From NCBI RefSeq assembly GCF_009497895.1, contig NZ_CP033116.1, forward strand, positions 4,278,001-4,342,000: 64,000 nt of DNA, given 5' to 3'. The notes under the pieces are model-generated. The model did not search any database, was not told where the DNA came from, and saw nothing but the letters and a program-made list of their open reading frames with translations. The position numbers were made by a program, and so were the translations under genes. Positions 1 to 8,378 of this stretch are shown one piece after another; position 1 is the stretch's first letter; the number at the start of each line of letters is the position of its first letter. This DNA is from Halopseudomonas pelagia (lineage in GTDB: Bacteria > Pseudomonadota > Gammaproteobacteria > Pseudomonadales > Pseudomonadaceae).

Positions 1-29
1 GCGCGGCGCGCGTTCACGCTCGTTTGATG

Positions 30-674
30 TTAACGCACGTTTTCTAGCTCACTTTCCACCAGTTCCAACAACGGCCCCGGACCAAACTCGGTCAGGAGTT
101 TCCCGTTGACGTAGAACGTGGGCGTGCCTTGAATTCCAACCTCTTGTACATCAGCTGCATCTTTGGCCAGGATTTCATCGATAGCTGACGAATTCATACT
201 GGCGCGCGCCTTCTCGATATCCAGCCCGGCTGCTGCAGCTGCTTCCCAGGCTTTCTGCGCTGTCGCGTCGTCATGCCACAACGGTTGTGCTTCCAGTACT
301 GCGGCCAATACCGGCTCGTACAACCCCTGCATGCGTGCCGTCTCCAATAGACGCACTGCCTCTTCTGAACCTTGGTGAAAGAGTACGTAGCGCACGACCA
401 GACGCACGTCCTTAGGGTACTTCTCCATAATCTGTTTTACGTAGGGATAAAATGCCCGACAGCTCTCACACGAAGGATCGAAAAACTCGACGATAGTGAC
501 CGGCGCATTGATTGGCCCGAGTGATGGTGAATGAAAACGTACCAGCGAGCCGGTCGTCTGGGTGACTGTCGGCGCATCCTGTGGCGCAGAGGAGCGCTGA
601 TAAAGCAGTGCTGCAGCAACAAATCCGGCAATGATGACTGCGCTGATGGTCAGTACAAGGGCACGTCTGTTCAT
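30..674 (-). CDS. DsbA-family thioredoxin-fold disulfide oxidoreductase
   Basis: This is a 214-residue periplasmic thiol:disulfide oxidoreductase of the DsbA family. Residues 4-25 form a hydrophobic signal or anchor segment. The active site is C69-E-S-C72 in FFDPSCESCRAF, and the cis-proline loop is GIQGTPTFYVNG near residue 185. The gene overlaps the preceding dsbB-like gene by 4 bp (ATGA), so the two are very probably translated as a pair: this protein oxidises substrates and the DsbB partner re-oxidises it. The atypical CxxC dipeptide (ES instead of PH) suggests a specialised pair rather than the housekeeping DsbA. Its place beside cadR-cadA suggests a role in metal or thiol stress, which is inference. 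Confidence 0.85.
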   Translation of the reverse strand: MNRRALVLTISAVIIAGFVAAALLYQRSSAPQDAPTVTQTTGSLVRFHSPSLGPINAPVTIVEFFDPSCESCRAFYPYVKQIMEKYPKDVRLVVRYVLFHQGSEEAVRLLETARMQGLYEPVLAAVLEAQPLWHDDATAQKAWEAAAAAGLDIEKARASMNSSAIDEILAKDAADVQEVGIQGTPTFYVNGKLLTEFGPGPLLELVESELENVR

Positions 675-1111
675 ACAAGGGCTCTCCGGCGAATCATGGC
701 AAGAAGCAGGACAATGGCGGTAAAAACCGCCAGTGAAAGCAACGGCAGCGGCACGCTACCGAAGATCAGCATATCGGCGCCGGAACACGAGGTCCCGGCG
801 CTGCATGGTTTTAGCGCCTCCGGAATCACCCCGACGAAAACCAGGCTGTGATACAGGGCGAACCCCCAGCCGATAACGGTCAGCGGCAGCGCGTATAGCC
901 AAACGGTGAAATCAGCCCGATAGCACGCGATAGTCAACATGACTGCGAGCGGAAACATGAAAATCCGCTGGAACCAGCACAGCACACACGGGGTTTTGCC
1001 CATGACTTCGCCAATAAACAGCGCGGCTAAAGTCGCTGCAACTGCCAGTAGCCAGGCGGCGAGCAATAATCCCCAGCGGTTCGCGTCACGTATAGACTCC
1101 TTAGAACTCAT
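671..1111 (-). CDS. dsbB: DsbB/BdbC-like disulfide bond formation protein
   Basis: This 146-residue inner-membrane protein has about four transmembrane segments and the two cysteine pairs of DsbB/BdbC quinone-linked oxidases: C42-V-L-C45 (TPCVLCWFQRI) and C103/C109 in the periplasmic loop (KPCSAGTSCS). It would re-oxidise the DsbA-like partner encoded immediately downstream and pass electrons to quinone. The start at 1111 has an AAGGA ribosome site eight bases upstream. It is shorter than E. coli DsbB, matching the compact BdbC/DsbI-type form. It lies just downstream of cadR on the same strand and may be co-transcribed with it. Confidence 0.85.
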   Translation of the reverse strand: MSSKESIRDANRWGLLLAAWLLAVAATLAALFIGEVMGKTPCVLCWFQRIFMFPLAVMLTIACYRADFTVWLYALPLTVIGWGFALYHSLVFVGVIPEALKPCSAGTSCSGADMLIFGSVPLPLLSLAVFTAIVLLLAMIRRRALV

Positions 1112-1197
1112 CTATTCATCCTTTTACTTGATAACGGGACCTAGCCTGCCGATGCAGAAACTGCGGCACGCTGACCAGCAATCACTGCAACTGATTG

Positions 1198-1650
1198 TTA
1201 GTGACGGTGGCTTTTCCCCACGTGGGAGTGATTACTTTCTGCAGGCGCATTCACGCCGCCTGAGGTAGTCAGGCGCTGAAGTATCCCACACGCCTCTGCC
1301 CCGCGCCCAAAAGCGCAGCGGTGACGCAGGTCAACCAATTGTTGGTGCAATGCGAGCAGACTTTTAATACGCGAATCTACATGCTGGATGTGTTCGTCAA
1401 CTAAACGATCAACATCCCCACAGTTTTCTCTCGGCTGATCCATCAGCGCCAGCAAGCTTCTGATTTCGTCCAGCGTCATGTCTAGTGTTCGGCAGTTACG
1501 AATAAACGTTAGTTTCTCAAGATGCTCACTGGTGTAAAGCCGATAATTATTCTCGCTGCGCGCCGGAGCAGGCAACAGCCCTTCATGCTCGTAATAGCGA
1601 ATCGTTTCAACCTGACAATCAGTAAGCTTGGCCAGCTCTCCAATTTTCAT
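1198..1650 (-). CDS. cadR: Cd(II)/Pb(II)-responsive MerR-family regulator CadR
   Basis: This 150-residue MerR-family activator senses cadmium, lead or zinc and is divergent from cadA. The N-terminal helix-turn-helix is MKIGELAKLTDCQVETIRYYEHEGLL. The three metal-ligand cysteines of CadR proteins are visible at C77 (ENCGDV), C112 (RHRC) and C121 (EACG). The C-terminus ends in a histidine-rich tail, HSHVGKSHRH, typical of Pseudomonas CadR. It would bind the dyad between the -35 and -10 of the cadA promoter and untwist it when metal is bound. Distinguished from CueR by the C77 ligand and the His tail. Confidence 0.93.
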   Translation of the reverse strand: MKIGELAKLTDCQVETIRYYEHEGLLPAPARSENNYRLYTSEHLEKLTFIRNCRTLDMTLDEIRSLLALMDQPRENCGDVDRLVDEHIQHVDSRIKSLLALHQQLVDLRHRCAFGRGAEACGILQRLTTSGGVNAPAESNHSHVGKSHRH

Positions 1651-1672
1651 GACCTACCTCTTCGATAAACGC

Positions 1673-1703
1673 TTGACCCTGTAGCGGCTTCAGGGTGTTC
1701 ACT
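1673..1703 (+). promoter_or_regulatory. MerR-type cadA promoter with CadR operator
   Basis: A -35 TTGACC (1673-1678) is separated by 19 bp from a -10 candidate TTCACT (1698-1703). The overlong spacer holds an imperfect dyad, ACCCTGTAG...CTTCAGGGT (1676-1696). This is the standard geometry of CadR/PbrR-regulated promoters, where the metal-bound regulator realigns the two elements. It faces cadA. Confidence 0.88.
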
Positions 1704-1732
1704 TAGCATACATGATCAACGAGGATACCCAC

Positions 1733-3964
1733 ATGACTGGCTGCTGCGATAACGCCCACAAAACTCAAGCAGTTATGCAAAGCGACTGTTGTGACACCAG
1801 CGAAGCAGTGAAACGTTCCTCTGCGGCCGCCTCAACCGTGGGTACATCTACCGGCTCCACTGAAGGCCAAACCCGCATCAGAATCGACCAGATGGACTGC
1901 CCCACAGAAGAAAAGCTGATCCGCGACAAGCTGGCGTCAATATCGGGTGTCACGGAGCTGGGGTTCAACCTGCTTCAACGCGTACTTACCGTCAGGCACT
2001 CTGCAAGTGCACTGCCAGGAGTACTTGCCGCAATTCGGGACCTGGGCTTCACTCCTGTGGTTGAGGGATCAGCAACGGCCAACGAAGAGGTGCAAGCTGC
2101 CCCCCACAAGAAGGCCTGGTGGCCTTTGGCGTTATCAGGTGTGGCCGCCGTATCGTCCGAACTGCTGCACTTCGCCGAGTTGGCACCAGAATGGGTTGTG
2201 GCTGGCGTTGCGCTGCTAGCCATATTGCTTTGTGGGCTGACAACCTACAAGAAGGGCTGGATCGCCCTGAAGAACCGTAACCTGAACATCAATGCGCTTA
2301 TGAGTATCGCGGTGACCGGCGCGTTGCTGATAGGACAATGGCCTGAAGCAGCCATGGTCATGTTTCTCTTTGCTGTCGCCGAACTGATTGAAGCCAGATC
2401 GCTTGATCGAGCGCGCAATGCCATACGCGGGCTGATGGATTTGACGCCTGAGCAGGCCACGGTGAAGCAGTCCGACGGCACATGGCTGGAAGTCGACGTA
2501 AAAACCGTTGCCGTGGGAGCGGTGCTCAGGGTTCGGCCTGGCGAGCGCATCGGACTCGATGGTGAGGTCACTTCCGGCCACTCCACCATTAACCAGGCGC
2601 CCATTACCGGGGAGAGCCTGCCGGTAGAGAAAGCCCCCGGCGACACGGTTTTTGCCGGGACCATCAACCAAAGCGGTTCACTGGAGTACCGAGCGTTCGC
2701 CGTCGCTGCTGATACGACGCTGGCCCGCATCATTCATGCGGTTGAAGAGGCACAGGGCTCACGTGCACCGACCCAGCGCTTTGTCGATCAGTTCGCCAAG
2801 GTGTACACGCCGGTGGTATTTCTGTTTGCGCTGGCTATCGCCATCGTCCCCCCGCTGTTTATGGCCGAAGCCTGGTACGACTGGATCTACCGCGCCCTGG
2901 TATTGCTGGTCGTCGCTTGCCCTTGCGCATTGGTCATTTCGACACCCGTCACCATCGTCAGCGGCCTGGCTGCCGCAGCGCGTAAAGGCATTCTGATCAA
3001 AGGCGGTGTGTATCTTGAAATCGGTGGCAAGCTTGGCTTCCTGGCTCTCGACAAAACCGGAACCATTACCCACGGCAAGCCTGTACAGACCGATTACATC
3101 CCCTTGATCGAACAGGACTCGGAGCGCTATCGCGCCCAAGCAGTCACCCTGGCCAGCCGGTCTGATCATCCGGTTTCATTAGCGATAGCCAAGCATGCCC
3201 ATGATACCGCGCTGACATTTTCAGCTGTGGATGGATTCGAAGCTCTGCCGGGACGAGGTGTACGGGGCAACATTGGGGGCGAGGACTTTCACCTGGGTAA
3301 TCACCGCCTGGTGGAAGAGCTTGGCCTCTGCTCACCAGAGCTCGAAGCATTACTGGAGCCACTCGAACGCCAGGGCAAAACGGTGGTAGTACTGTGCGAT
3401 GCGCAGCGTGCCGTGGCCCTGTTCGCCGTTGCCGACACCGTCAAAGACTCCAGTCGTCAGGCAATCGAGGAGCTTCACGCGTTGGGAGTGAAGACAACCA
3501 TGCTGACCGGCGATAATCCGTACACCGCTGAGGCCATCGCCAAGCAGGTGGGGATTGACGAGGCGCGCGGCAACCTCCTCCCGGTCGACAAGTTACAAGC
3601 CGTTGAAGCACTGCAAGCACGCGGCTATGTTGTCGGCATGGTCGGCGACGGCATCAACGATGCGCCAGCCCTGGCGAAGTCTGAAATTGGTTTTGCCATG
3701 GCTGCCGCTGGTTCCGACACGGCCATCGAAACTGCCGATGTAGCCTTGATGGATGACGACCTACGCAAAATCCCGTCCTTCATCCGTCTGTCTCAGCAAA
3801 CCGCAGCCATCCTCAAGCAAAACATCATTCTGGCGCTGGGGTTCAAGGCACTGTTTCTCGCCATTACGCTATCGGGCCACGCCACCATGTGGATGGCGGT
3901 ATTTGCTGATATGGGCGTCAGTTTGTTGGTAGTGTTCAATGGCCTGCGTCTCCTTAAAAAATAG
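1733..3964 (+). CDS. cadA: Cd/Zn/Pb-translocating P1B-2 type ATPase CadA
   Basis: This heavy-metal P-type ATPase exports Cd2+, Zn2+ or Pb2+ across the inner membrane. With the start at 1733 it is 743 residues; this ATG is chosen because CGAGGA sits seven bases upstream, while an ATG at 1712 has no such site. The N-terminus carries two CC pairs (near residues 4-5 and 19-20) and one HMA-like domain with MDCPTEE (near residue 56). The ion channel motif is C396-P-C398, the phosphorylation site is D440 in DKTGT, and TM8 carries ADMGVSLLVVFNGLRLL, the P1B-2 (Zn/Cd/Pb) signature. It is divergent from cadR and controlled by the MerR-type promoter upstream. Confidence 0.95.
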   Translation: MTGCCDNAHKTQAVMQSDCCDTSEAVKRSSAAASTVGTSTGSTEGQTRIRIDQMDCPTEEKLIRDKLASISGVTELGFNLLQRVLTVRHSASALPGVLAAIRDLGFTPVVEGSATANEEVQAAPHKKAWWPLALSGVAAVSSELLHFAELAPEWVVAGVALLAILLCGLTTYKKGWIALKNRNLNINALMSIAVTGALLIGQWPEAAMVMFLFAVAELIEARSLDRARNAIRGLMDLTPEQATVKQSDGTWLEVDVKTVAVGAVLRVRPGERIGLDGEVTSGHSTINQAPITGESLPVEKAPGDTVFAGTINQSGSLEYRAFAVAADTTLARIIHAVEEAQGSRAPTQRFVDQFAKVYTPVVFLFALAIAIVPPLFMAEAWYDWIYRALVLLVVACPCALVISTPVTIVSGLAAAARKGILIKGGVYLEIGGKLGFLALDKTGTITHGKPVQTDYIPLIEQDSERYRAQAVTLASRSDHPVSLAIAKHAHDTALTFSAVDGFEALPGRGVRGNIGGEDFHLGNHRLVEELGLCSPELEALLEPLERQGKTVVVLCDAQRAVALFAVADTVKDSSRQAIEELHALGVKTTMLTGDNPYTAEAIAKQVGIDEARGNLLPVDKLQAVEALQARGYVVGMVGDGINDAPALAKSEIGFAMAAAGSDTAIETADVALMDDDLRKIPSFIRLSQQTAAILKQNIILALGFKALFLAITLSGHATMWMAVFADMGVSLLVVFNGLRLLKK

Positions 3965-3990
3965 AACAGGAAAGCTGGAGATGCCTTTCA

Positions 3991-5040
3991 ATGGTTGGCG
4001 CGTGCACATATTCTGACTCAACGCCAACCCCTAACGCATGTCAGATTACACAGGGTGATGTGTCTCCTGAGCAAAGGAAAAACTGCTTGAATCGCTTAAC
4101 ACTCGAACGTCGCCAAGTATGGATCTACCTGTCAGCTATCCTTGGCGGTTTGCTAGTAGGCAGCACGTGGGCCAACACCAGCCGCTTCTTTGAGATGCTG
4201 CTTTGGCCAACGCTGATACTGCTGCTCTATACAACCTTCCTGCAGGTACCACTGCTGCATCTTCGTGATGCAATACGGGACGGAAGGTTCGTCATAACCG
4301 TATTGGTGGGAAACTTCATCGTCCTGCCGGTCGTGGCTTGGCTGTTGGTGCAATGGCTACCCGCTGATCCCGCGTTGCGGCTCGGGGTTCTGCTTGTACT
4401 CTTGGTACCATGCACCGATTGGTTTATCACCTTTAGCCAGTTGGGGCATGGCAACGTGCCTCGCGCAATAGCGGTGACACCCATCAACCTTCTTTTGCAG
4501 CTGCTGCTACTGCCATTTTATCTGTGGCTCATGCTGGGATCCGACCTTTCGGCAGCCTTGGCACCGGCCGACATCTGGCCCGCATGGGTTGTGGTTCTTG
4601 CACCGCTCGCCGCCGCCGCACTGTCAGAACGCTGGATTGACGCCCGGGCAGAGCGAGAGGTCTTTCGCAACAGCCTGGCCTGGTGGCCAGTGCCATTACT
4701 TGCGCTGGTAGTCTTTCTGATCGCGGGTGCTCAGGTGGGCGCAGTGCAGGGTGCGCTGAGGTTGCTTCCGTTGATTGTGCCTTTATTCGTGGTCTTCCTG
4801 CTGTTGGCCGCACTGATCGCCAAAGGGTTAGCCAAGCTCATGGCGCTGCCCGCCGATCAAAGCCGCACTCTTGCCTTCAGTTTGGGCACACGCAACTCCT
4901 TTGTGGTGCTACCCTTTGCTCTGTCGCTGCCGGCTGGCTGGGAAGTGACTGCCGTTGTGATCGTAGTGCAATCGTTAGTTGAGCTCTTCGGGATGGTGTT
5001 TTACCTGTGGTGGGTTCCCGGCAAACTTTTCAAGGGATAA
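3991..5040 (+). CDS. ACR3/BASS-family transporter, probable arsenite or metalloid efflux permease
   Basis: This 349-residue membrane protein has about ten transmembrane helices after a hydrophilic N-terminus. It resembles the bile-acid:Na+ symporter/ACR3 superfamily: the fourth-helix motif LLVPCTDWFITFSQLG contains the conserved PCT cysteine of ACR3 arsenite permeases, and RTLAFSLGTRNSFVVLPFALSLPAG matches the family's ninth-helix region. It starts 26 bp after cadA stops and is probably in the cadA transcript, so CadR may control it. No arsR or arsC is nearby. The usual ACR3 SN-E substrate motif is replaced by TRNSFVVLP, so the substrate is uncertain. Confidence 0.72.
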   Translation: MVGACTYSDSTPTPNACQITQGDVSPEQRKNCLNRLTLERRQVWIYLSAILGGLLVGSTWANTSRFFEMLLWPTLILLLYTTFLQVPLLHLRDAIRDGRFVITVLVGNFIVLPVVAWLLVQWLPADPALRLGVLLVLLVPCTDWFITFSQLGHGNVPRAIAVTPINLLLQLLLLPFYLWLMLGSDLSAALAPADIWPAWVVVLAPLAAAALSERWIDARAEREVFRNSLAWWPVPLLALVVFLIAGAQVGAVQGALRLLPLIVPLFVVFLLLAALIAKGLAKLMALPADQSRTLAFSLGTRNSFVVLPFALSLPAGWEVTAVVIVVQSLVELFGMVFYLWWVPGKLFKG

Positions 5041-5100
5041 ACAGAGAAACGCGCCGCTCTTGCAGCGCGCCCAGATCGAATAACCATGAAAGCGCAAAAC

Positions 5101-5115
5101 TGACATAAATGTAAT
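5101..5115 (+). promoter_or_regulatory. CopR-type box upstream of the cus operon
   Basis: TGACATAAATGTAAT fits a TGnCA-N4-TGTAAT pattern that also occurs at 14559 and 15096 in this window, each time beside copper genes. A TACTAT -10 candidate lies about 32 bp downstream (5148-5153). Probably the CopR binding site that activates the operon starting at 5229. Confidence 0.6.
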
Positions 5116-5228
5116 CTTCAATCCAGCTGTGCGTCAGCGAGGTCTGCTACTATTATGGCATTACCTTGAGGGAGAAAGGGAAGGCAGAGCCGGTTGCACC
5201 CCGTTTCGCTTTCCAATAGCCTGAGCCT

Positions 5229-5576
5229 ATGATGACCTGTCGGAATGTATTTATCGTTCTGCTTATGATTCTTGTGCTTCCTGTCAGCGGGATGGCACAA
5301 ACCATGACGTTTGACACGCGGCATGCTATGAGCCCGTCGGCCATGGCGTCCAGCGACGCTGCTTCGGAACTGGATACGTCTGAGCATGATTGCTGTGATC
5401 CAGATGCGCTTGGGTCAGTCTGCGAAAACGGGCAGGAATGTAAAACCAGCAGTTTGCTCCAACTCGCGCTCGGCAAGGTCGTATCGCCAGCGCTCTCCCC
5501 TCGCCCTTCCGCCCTCCTCCCTGGTCGGGCCCCGACTCGCGCGCCTGATGTTGTCTGGCACCCTCCGCGCAGCTGA
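5229..5576 (+). CDS. Small secreted Cys/Met-containing protein ahead of cusC
   Basis: This 115-residue protein is not a named family to me. It has a signal peptide (residues 1-23, ending SGMAQ), a Met/His/Asp-containing stretch, and four cysteines (HDCCDPDALGSVCENGQEC) that could bind metal. The C-terminus is proline and arginine rich and ends WHPPRS. Small secreted proteins of this kind commonly precede czcC/cusC genes; the minus-strand gene at 20083-20451 has the same layout here. It is probably the first gene of the cusCBAF transcript. Two adjacent ATG codons (5229 and 5232) exist and the ribosome site is weak, so the exact start is uncertain. Confidence 0.6.
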   Translation: MMTCRNVFIVLLMILVLPVSGMAQTMTFDTRHAMSPSAMASSDAASELDTSEHDCCDPDALGSVCENGQECKTSSLLQLALGKVVSPALSPRPSALLPGRAPTRAPDVVWHPPRS

Positions 5577-5670
5577 TTTTGTTTGTGTCCCCTAGTGTCG
5601 CCTGAGCTGTAGGAACAGGCGGTTTAGGCATGTCTCTGGCATGCGCTAGAACATCAACGGAATCAAATTC

Positions 5671-6924
5671 ATGAATCAGCGCAATCACGGAACGCGTCTA
5701 TACGCGGCCGCGCTGCTTTTTGGCCTGGTGGCAACACCAGGCTTGTCAGCAGCACTGACCCTTGCAGAAGCCATTGATCTGGCAGAGCGCCAAGCCCCTT
5801 CCCTGGGTGCGCGCAGCGCGAACCTGCAAGCAGCCCAAGACTCGGTCACGCCCGCTGGCGAACTGCCGGACCCCAGGCTGAAACTGGGCGTTCAGAATCT
5901 GCCTATCGAAGGTGAGTCCCGACTGCGATTGGGTGCAGAGGCGATGACCATGCAGATGGTCGGCGTCATGCAGGAGGTCCCCAACCGTGCCAAACGCCGT
6001 GCACGCGTGGAAAGCGCCGAAGCCACCGTAACATTGGCCCGGGTGCAGCAGAGGGTCGAGCGGCTCAAGGTCCGCCAGATGACCGCCGAGGCCTGGATTA
6101 CCACCCTGGCTGCCGAGCGCAAGCTGACCATTTTTAACCAGCTCTACGCCGAAAATCGGCTTTTGGCTCAAGCGGTCAAGGCGAAAATCGCCGGCGCTGG
6201 CGGACTCTCGAGCGATAGCGTATTGCCCAGGCAGGAAGCCGCGCTCTTGGCCGAACAGGAAGATCTCCTGGCCCGCAATGAAGCGGTTGCCCGGGCCGAG
6301 CTTCAACGCTGGATCGGCGAGGCTGCAACCCAGCCACTGCAGGGCGACTGGCCGGAATGGCGAAGCAGCCCCGAGCGTTATCTAAACAACTTTCCCCGCC
6401 ACCCGGAGCTACTGGAATTTGGCCCGATGACCAGCCGAGCCGAAGCCCAGATTGCCGAGGCCATTTCGGAAAAAACACCCGACTGGGCCTGGGGCGTGGA
6501 CTACCAGAATAGAGCAAGCGGCTTTGGCGACATGATCAGCCTCAACCTCAGCTTCGATCTGCCGGTTTTCGCAGGATCCAGACAGGATCCGAAGATCAGC
6601 GCTGAGCGCGCGCGTTTGGAGGGGCTGGAAGCCGAGCGCCAGGATCGGCTGCGTCAGCTCAGGCAGGAGCTGTCAGCAGACCTTGCCGAGTTCCAACGTC
6701 TGGAACGGGCGCTGGATCGTACCGAAGAAACGCTGCTGCCTCTCGCCGATGAAAAAGTCCATTTGGCCATGGCCGATTACCGTTCAGGCAAAGGTGAACT
6801 GACTGCGGTGATTAAAGCGCGCGAGGAGTTGGTAGAAATGCACCTGCGTCTTGTCGATCTAGCCCGTGACCGCTCGCTAACCAACGCCCGCTTACATTTC
6901 TCTTTTGGAGACACCCAGCCATGA
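5671..6924 (+). CDS. cusC: Outer-membrane efflux protein, CusC/CzcC-like (TolC family)
   Basis: This 417-residue TolC-family outer-membrane channel belongs to the copper/silver RND pump. It has a signal peptide (residues 1-29, PGLSAALTLAEAIDLAE) and the long alpha-helical coiled-coil repeats of the family, for example RVESAEATVTLARVQQRVERLKV and DRLRQLRQELSADLAEFQRLERAL. It lacks a lipobox, unlike NodT-type proteins. Its stop overlaps the adaptor start (ATGA, 6921-6924), which fixes it as part of the cusCBAF operon. Metal type is inferred from CusA and CusF downstream. Confidence 0.88.
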   Translation: MNQRNHGTRLYAAALLFGLVATPGLSAALTLAEAIDLAERQAPSLGARSANLQAAQDSVTPAGELPDPRLKLGVQNLPIEGESRLRLGAEAMTMQMVGVMQEVPNRAKRRARVESAEATVTLARVQQRVERLKVRQMTAEAWITTLAAERKLTIFNQLYAENRLLAQAVKAKIAGAGGLSSDSVLPRQEAALLAEQEDLLARNEAVARAELQRWIGEAATQPLQGDWPEWRSSPERYLNNFPRHPELLEFGPMTSRAEAQIAEAISEKTPDWAWGVDYQNRASGFGDMISLNLSFDLPVFAGSRQDPKISAERARLEGLEAERQDRLRQLRQELSADLAEFQRLERALDRTEETLLPLADEKVHLAMADYRSGKGELTAVIKAREELVEMHLRLVDLARDRSLTNARLHFSFGDTQP

Positions 6925-8378
6925 CACTTCAGATCAAGCGACTGGCGCTACTGATTGGCCTGCCCATGTTTATAACGAGCACTGTAGCTGCGAGCCTCTC
7001 AGTTGTGGCAAGCAGCACTCACGCTCAGTCTGCCGAGCAGACCGAGAAAGAAGTGCTGTATTGGTACGATCCTATGTATCCGCAGCAACGCTTTGACGCA
7101 CCTGGCCCATCGCCGTTCATGGACATGGACCTGGTGCCTCGTTATGCCGATGAAGGGGGGGATGGTGCTTCCATGCTCATCGATCCTACAGTGATACAGA
7201 ATCTGGGCATGCGGGTCACTCCGGTTACCCGAGAATCCATCAGCCAGACCGTCGAAGCGGTAGGCACGCTGGGTTACGATGAGCGTGACGTAGCCATTGT
7301 CCAGGCACGCAGCGCCGGCTTTGTCGAGAAAGTCTACGACCTGGCCCCAGACGACGTGATCCCAGAAAATGCGCCACTGGCCGACCTTTTCTTCCCCCAA
7401 TGGTCGGCCGCACAGGAGGAATATCTGGCATTGCGTGGCATGGGCGAGCCGCAATTACTGGCTGCTGCTCGTCAGCGTCTGCGTATTGCCGGCATGCCAC
7501 CCGAACACATTGCAGCGCTGGAGCGCAGCGGCAAGGCAAGCCCGAGCTGGACCATTACCAGCCCTATCGGCGGGGTACTTCGTTCGCTTGATGTCCGAGA
7601 GGGTATGACGCTGCCTGCGGGCGCATCCCTTGCCCGCATCAATGGCTTGGAAAAGGTCTGGCTGGATGTTGCCGTCCCTGAAGCGCAGGTCAGGAACCTG
7701 AAGGTAGGGCAAAAGGTCGAGGCCAAACTGCCTGCATACCCGGGCGAAAGCCTGGAAGGGATTATCGAGGCGATCTTACCCCAGGCCAACCTGGATAGCC
7801 GAACCGTTCGGGTTCGAGTCGTGTTACCCAATTCCAATCAACTCCTGCGCCCCGGCATGACCGCCGACGTGACCTTGAGCCGTGACGAAGACGAAGCCCT
7901 GGTGGTACCCACTGAAGCACTGATCAGAACAGGTAGGCGCACCCTGGTTATGGTCGCCGAGGGTGAGGGCAAGTTCAGGCCAGTAGAAGTCAGGGTCGGG
8001 CGCGAAACCGATTTCAAGACAGAGGTGTTGTCGGGTCTTGAGGAGGGCCAACGCGTGGTTGCGTCCGGGCAGTTCCTGCTTGATTCCGAAGCCAGCCTGC
8101 GCGGACTGACCACCGAACCAGAGCAATCGCCAGAAGACACCGGACCGGCCTTGCACGAGGCCGAGGGCACCATCCTGAGTATAGAAGATGGCATGGTCAA
8201 TTTGTCTCACGGTCCATTCAAGACATTGAACATGCCGGGCATGACGATGGCATTTCCGATCGCAGACCCGGTCCTCCTGGAAGGACTCAAAGAAGGTGAG
8301 CGGGTACAGGTAGGCGTCAGCGAAAGCGATGAAGGTCTTGTTATCGAGCGGATCGAGCAACTCGGAGATCAGCCATGA
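6921..8378 (+). CDS. cusB: RND periplasmic adaptor CusB with N-terminal metal-binding and C-terminal CusF domains
   Basis: This 485-residue membrane-fusion protein links CusA to CusC. After the signal sequence (about residues 1-36), a heavy-metal-binding segment, [11 protein letters not shown]...[10 protein letters not shown] (about 45-75), is followed by the barrel-sandwich and beta-barrel adaptor domains. The C-terminal 75 residues ([20 protein letters not shown]...MPGMTMAF) are a fused CusF-like Cu(I)/Ag(I)-binding domain. E. coli CusB lacks this domain; CusF is encoded separately there, and a separate cusF also exists here. The start overlaps cusC and the end overlaps cusA by 4 bp each, indicating coupled translation. 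Confidence 0.92.
   Translation: MTLQIKRLALLIGLPMFITSTVAASLSVVASSTHAQSAEQTEKEVLYWYDPMYPQQRFDAPGPSPFMDMDLVPRYADEGGDGASMLIDPTVIQNLGMRVTPVTRESISQTVEAVGTLGYDERDVAIVQARSAGFVEKVYDLAPDDVIPENAPLADLFFPQWSAAQEEYLALRGMGEPQLLAAARQRLRIAGMPPEHIAALERSGKASPSWTITSPIGGVLRSLDVREGMTLPAGASLARINGLEKVWLDVAVPEAQVRNLKVGQKVEAKLPAYPGESLEGIIEAILPQANLDSRTVRVRVVLPNSNQLLRPGMTADVTLSRDEDEALVVPTEALIRTGRRTLVMVAEGEGKFRPVEVRVGRETDFKTEVLSGLEEGQRVVASGQFLLDSEASLRGLTTEPEQSPEDTGPALHEAEGTILSIEDGMVNLSHGPFKTLNMPGMTMAFPIADPVLLEGLKEGERVQVGVSESDEGLVIERIEQLGDQP

Noticed and set aside
2216..2671. Minus-strand 151-codon frame in cadA
   Set aside because: Antisense shadow without start context or motif.
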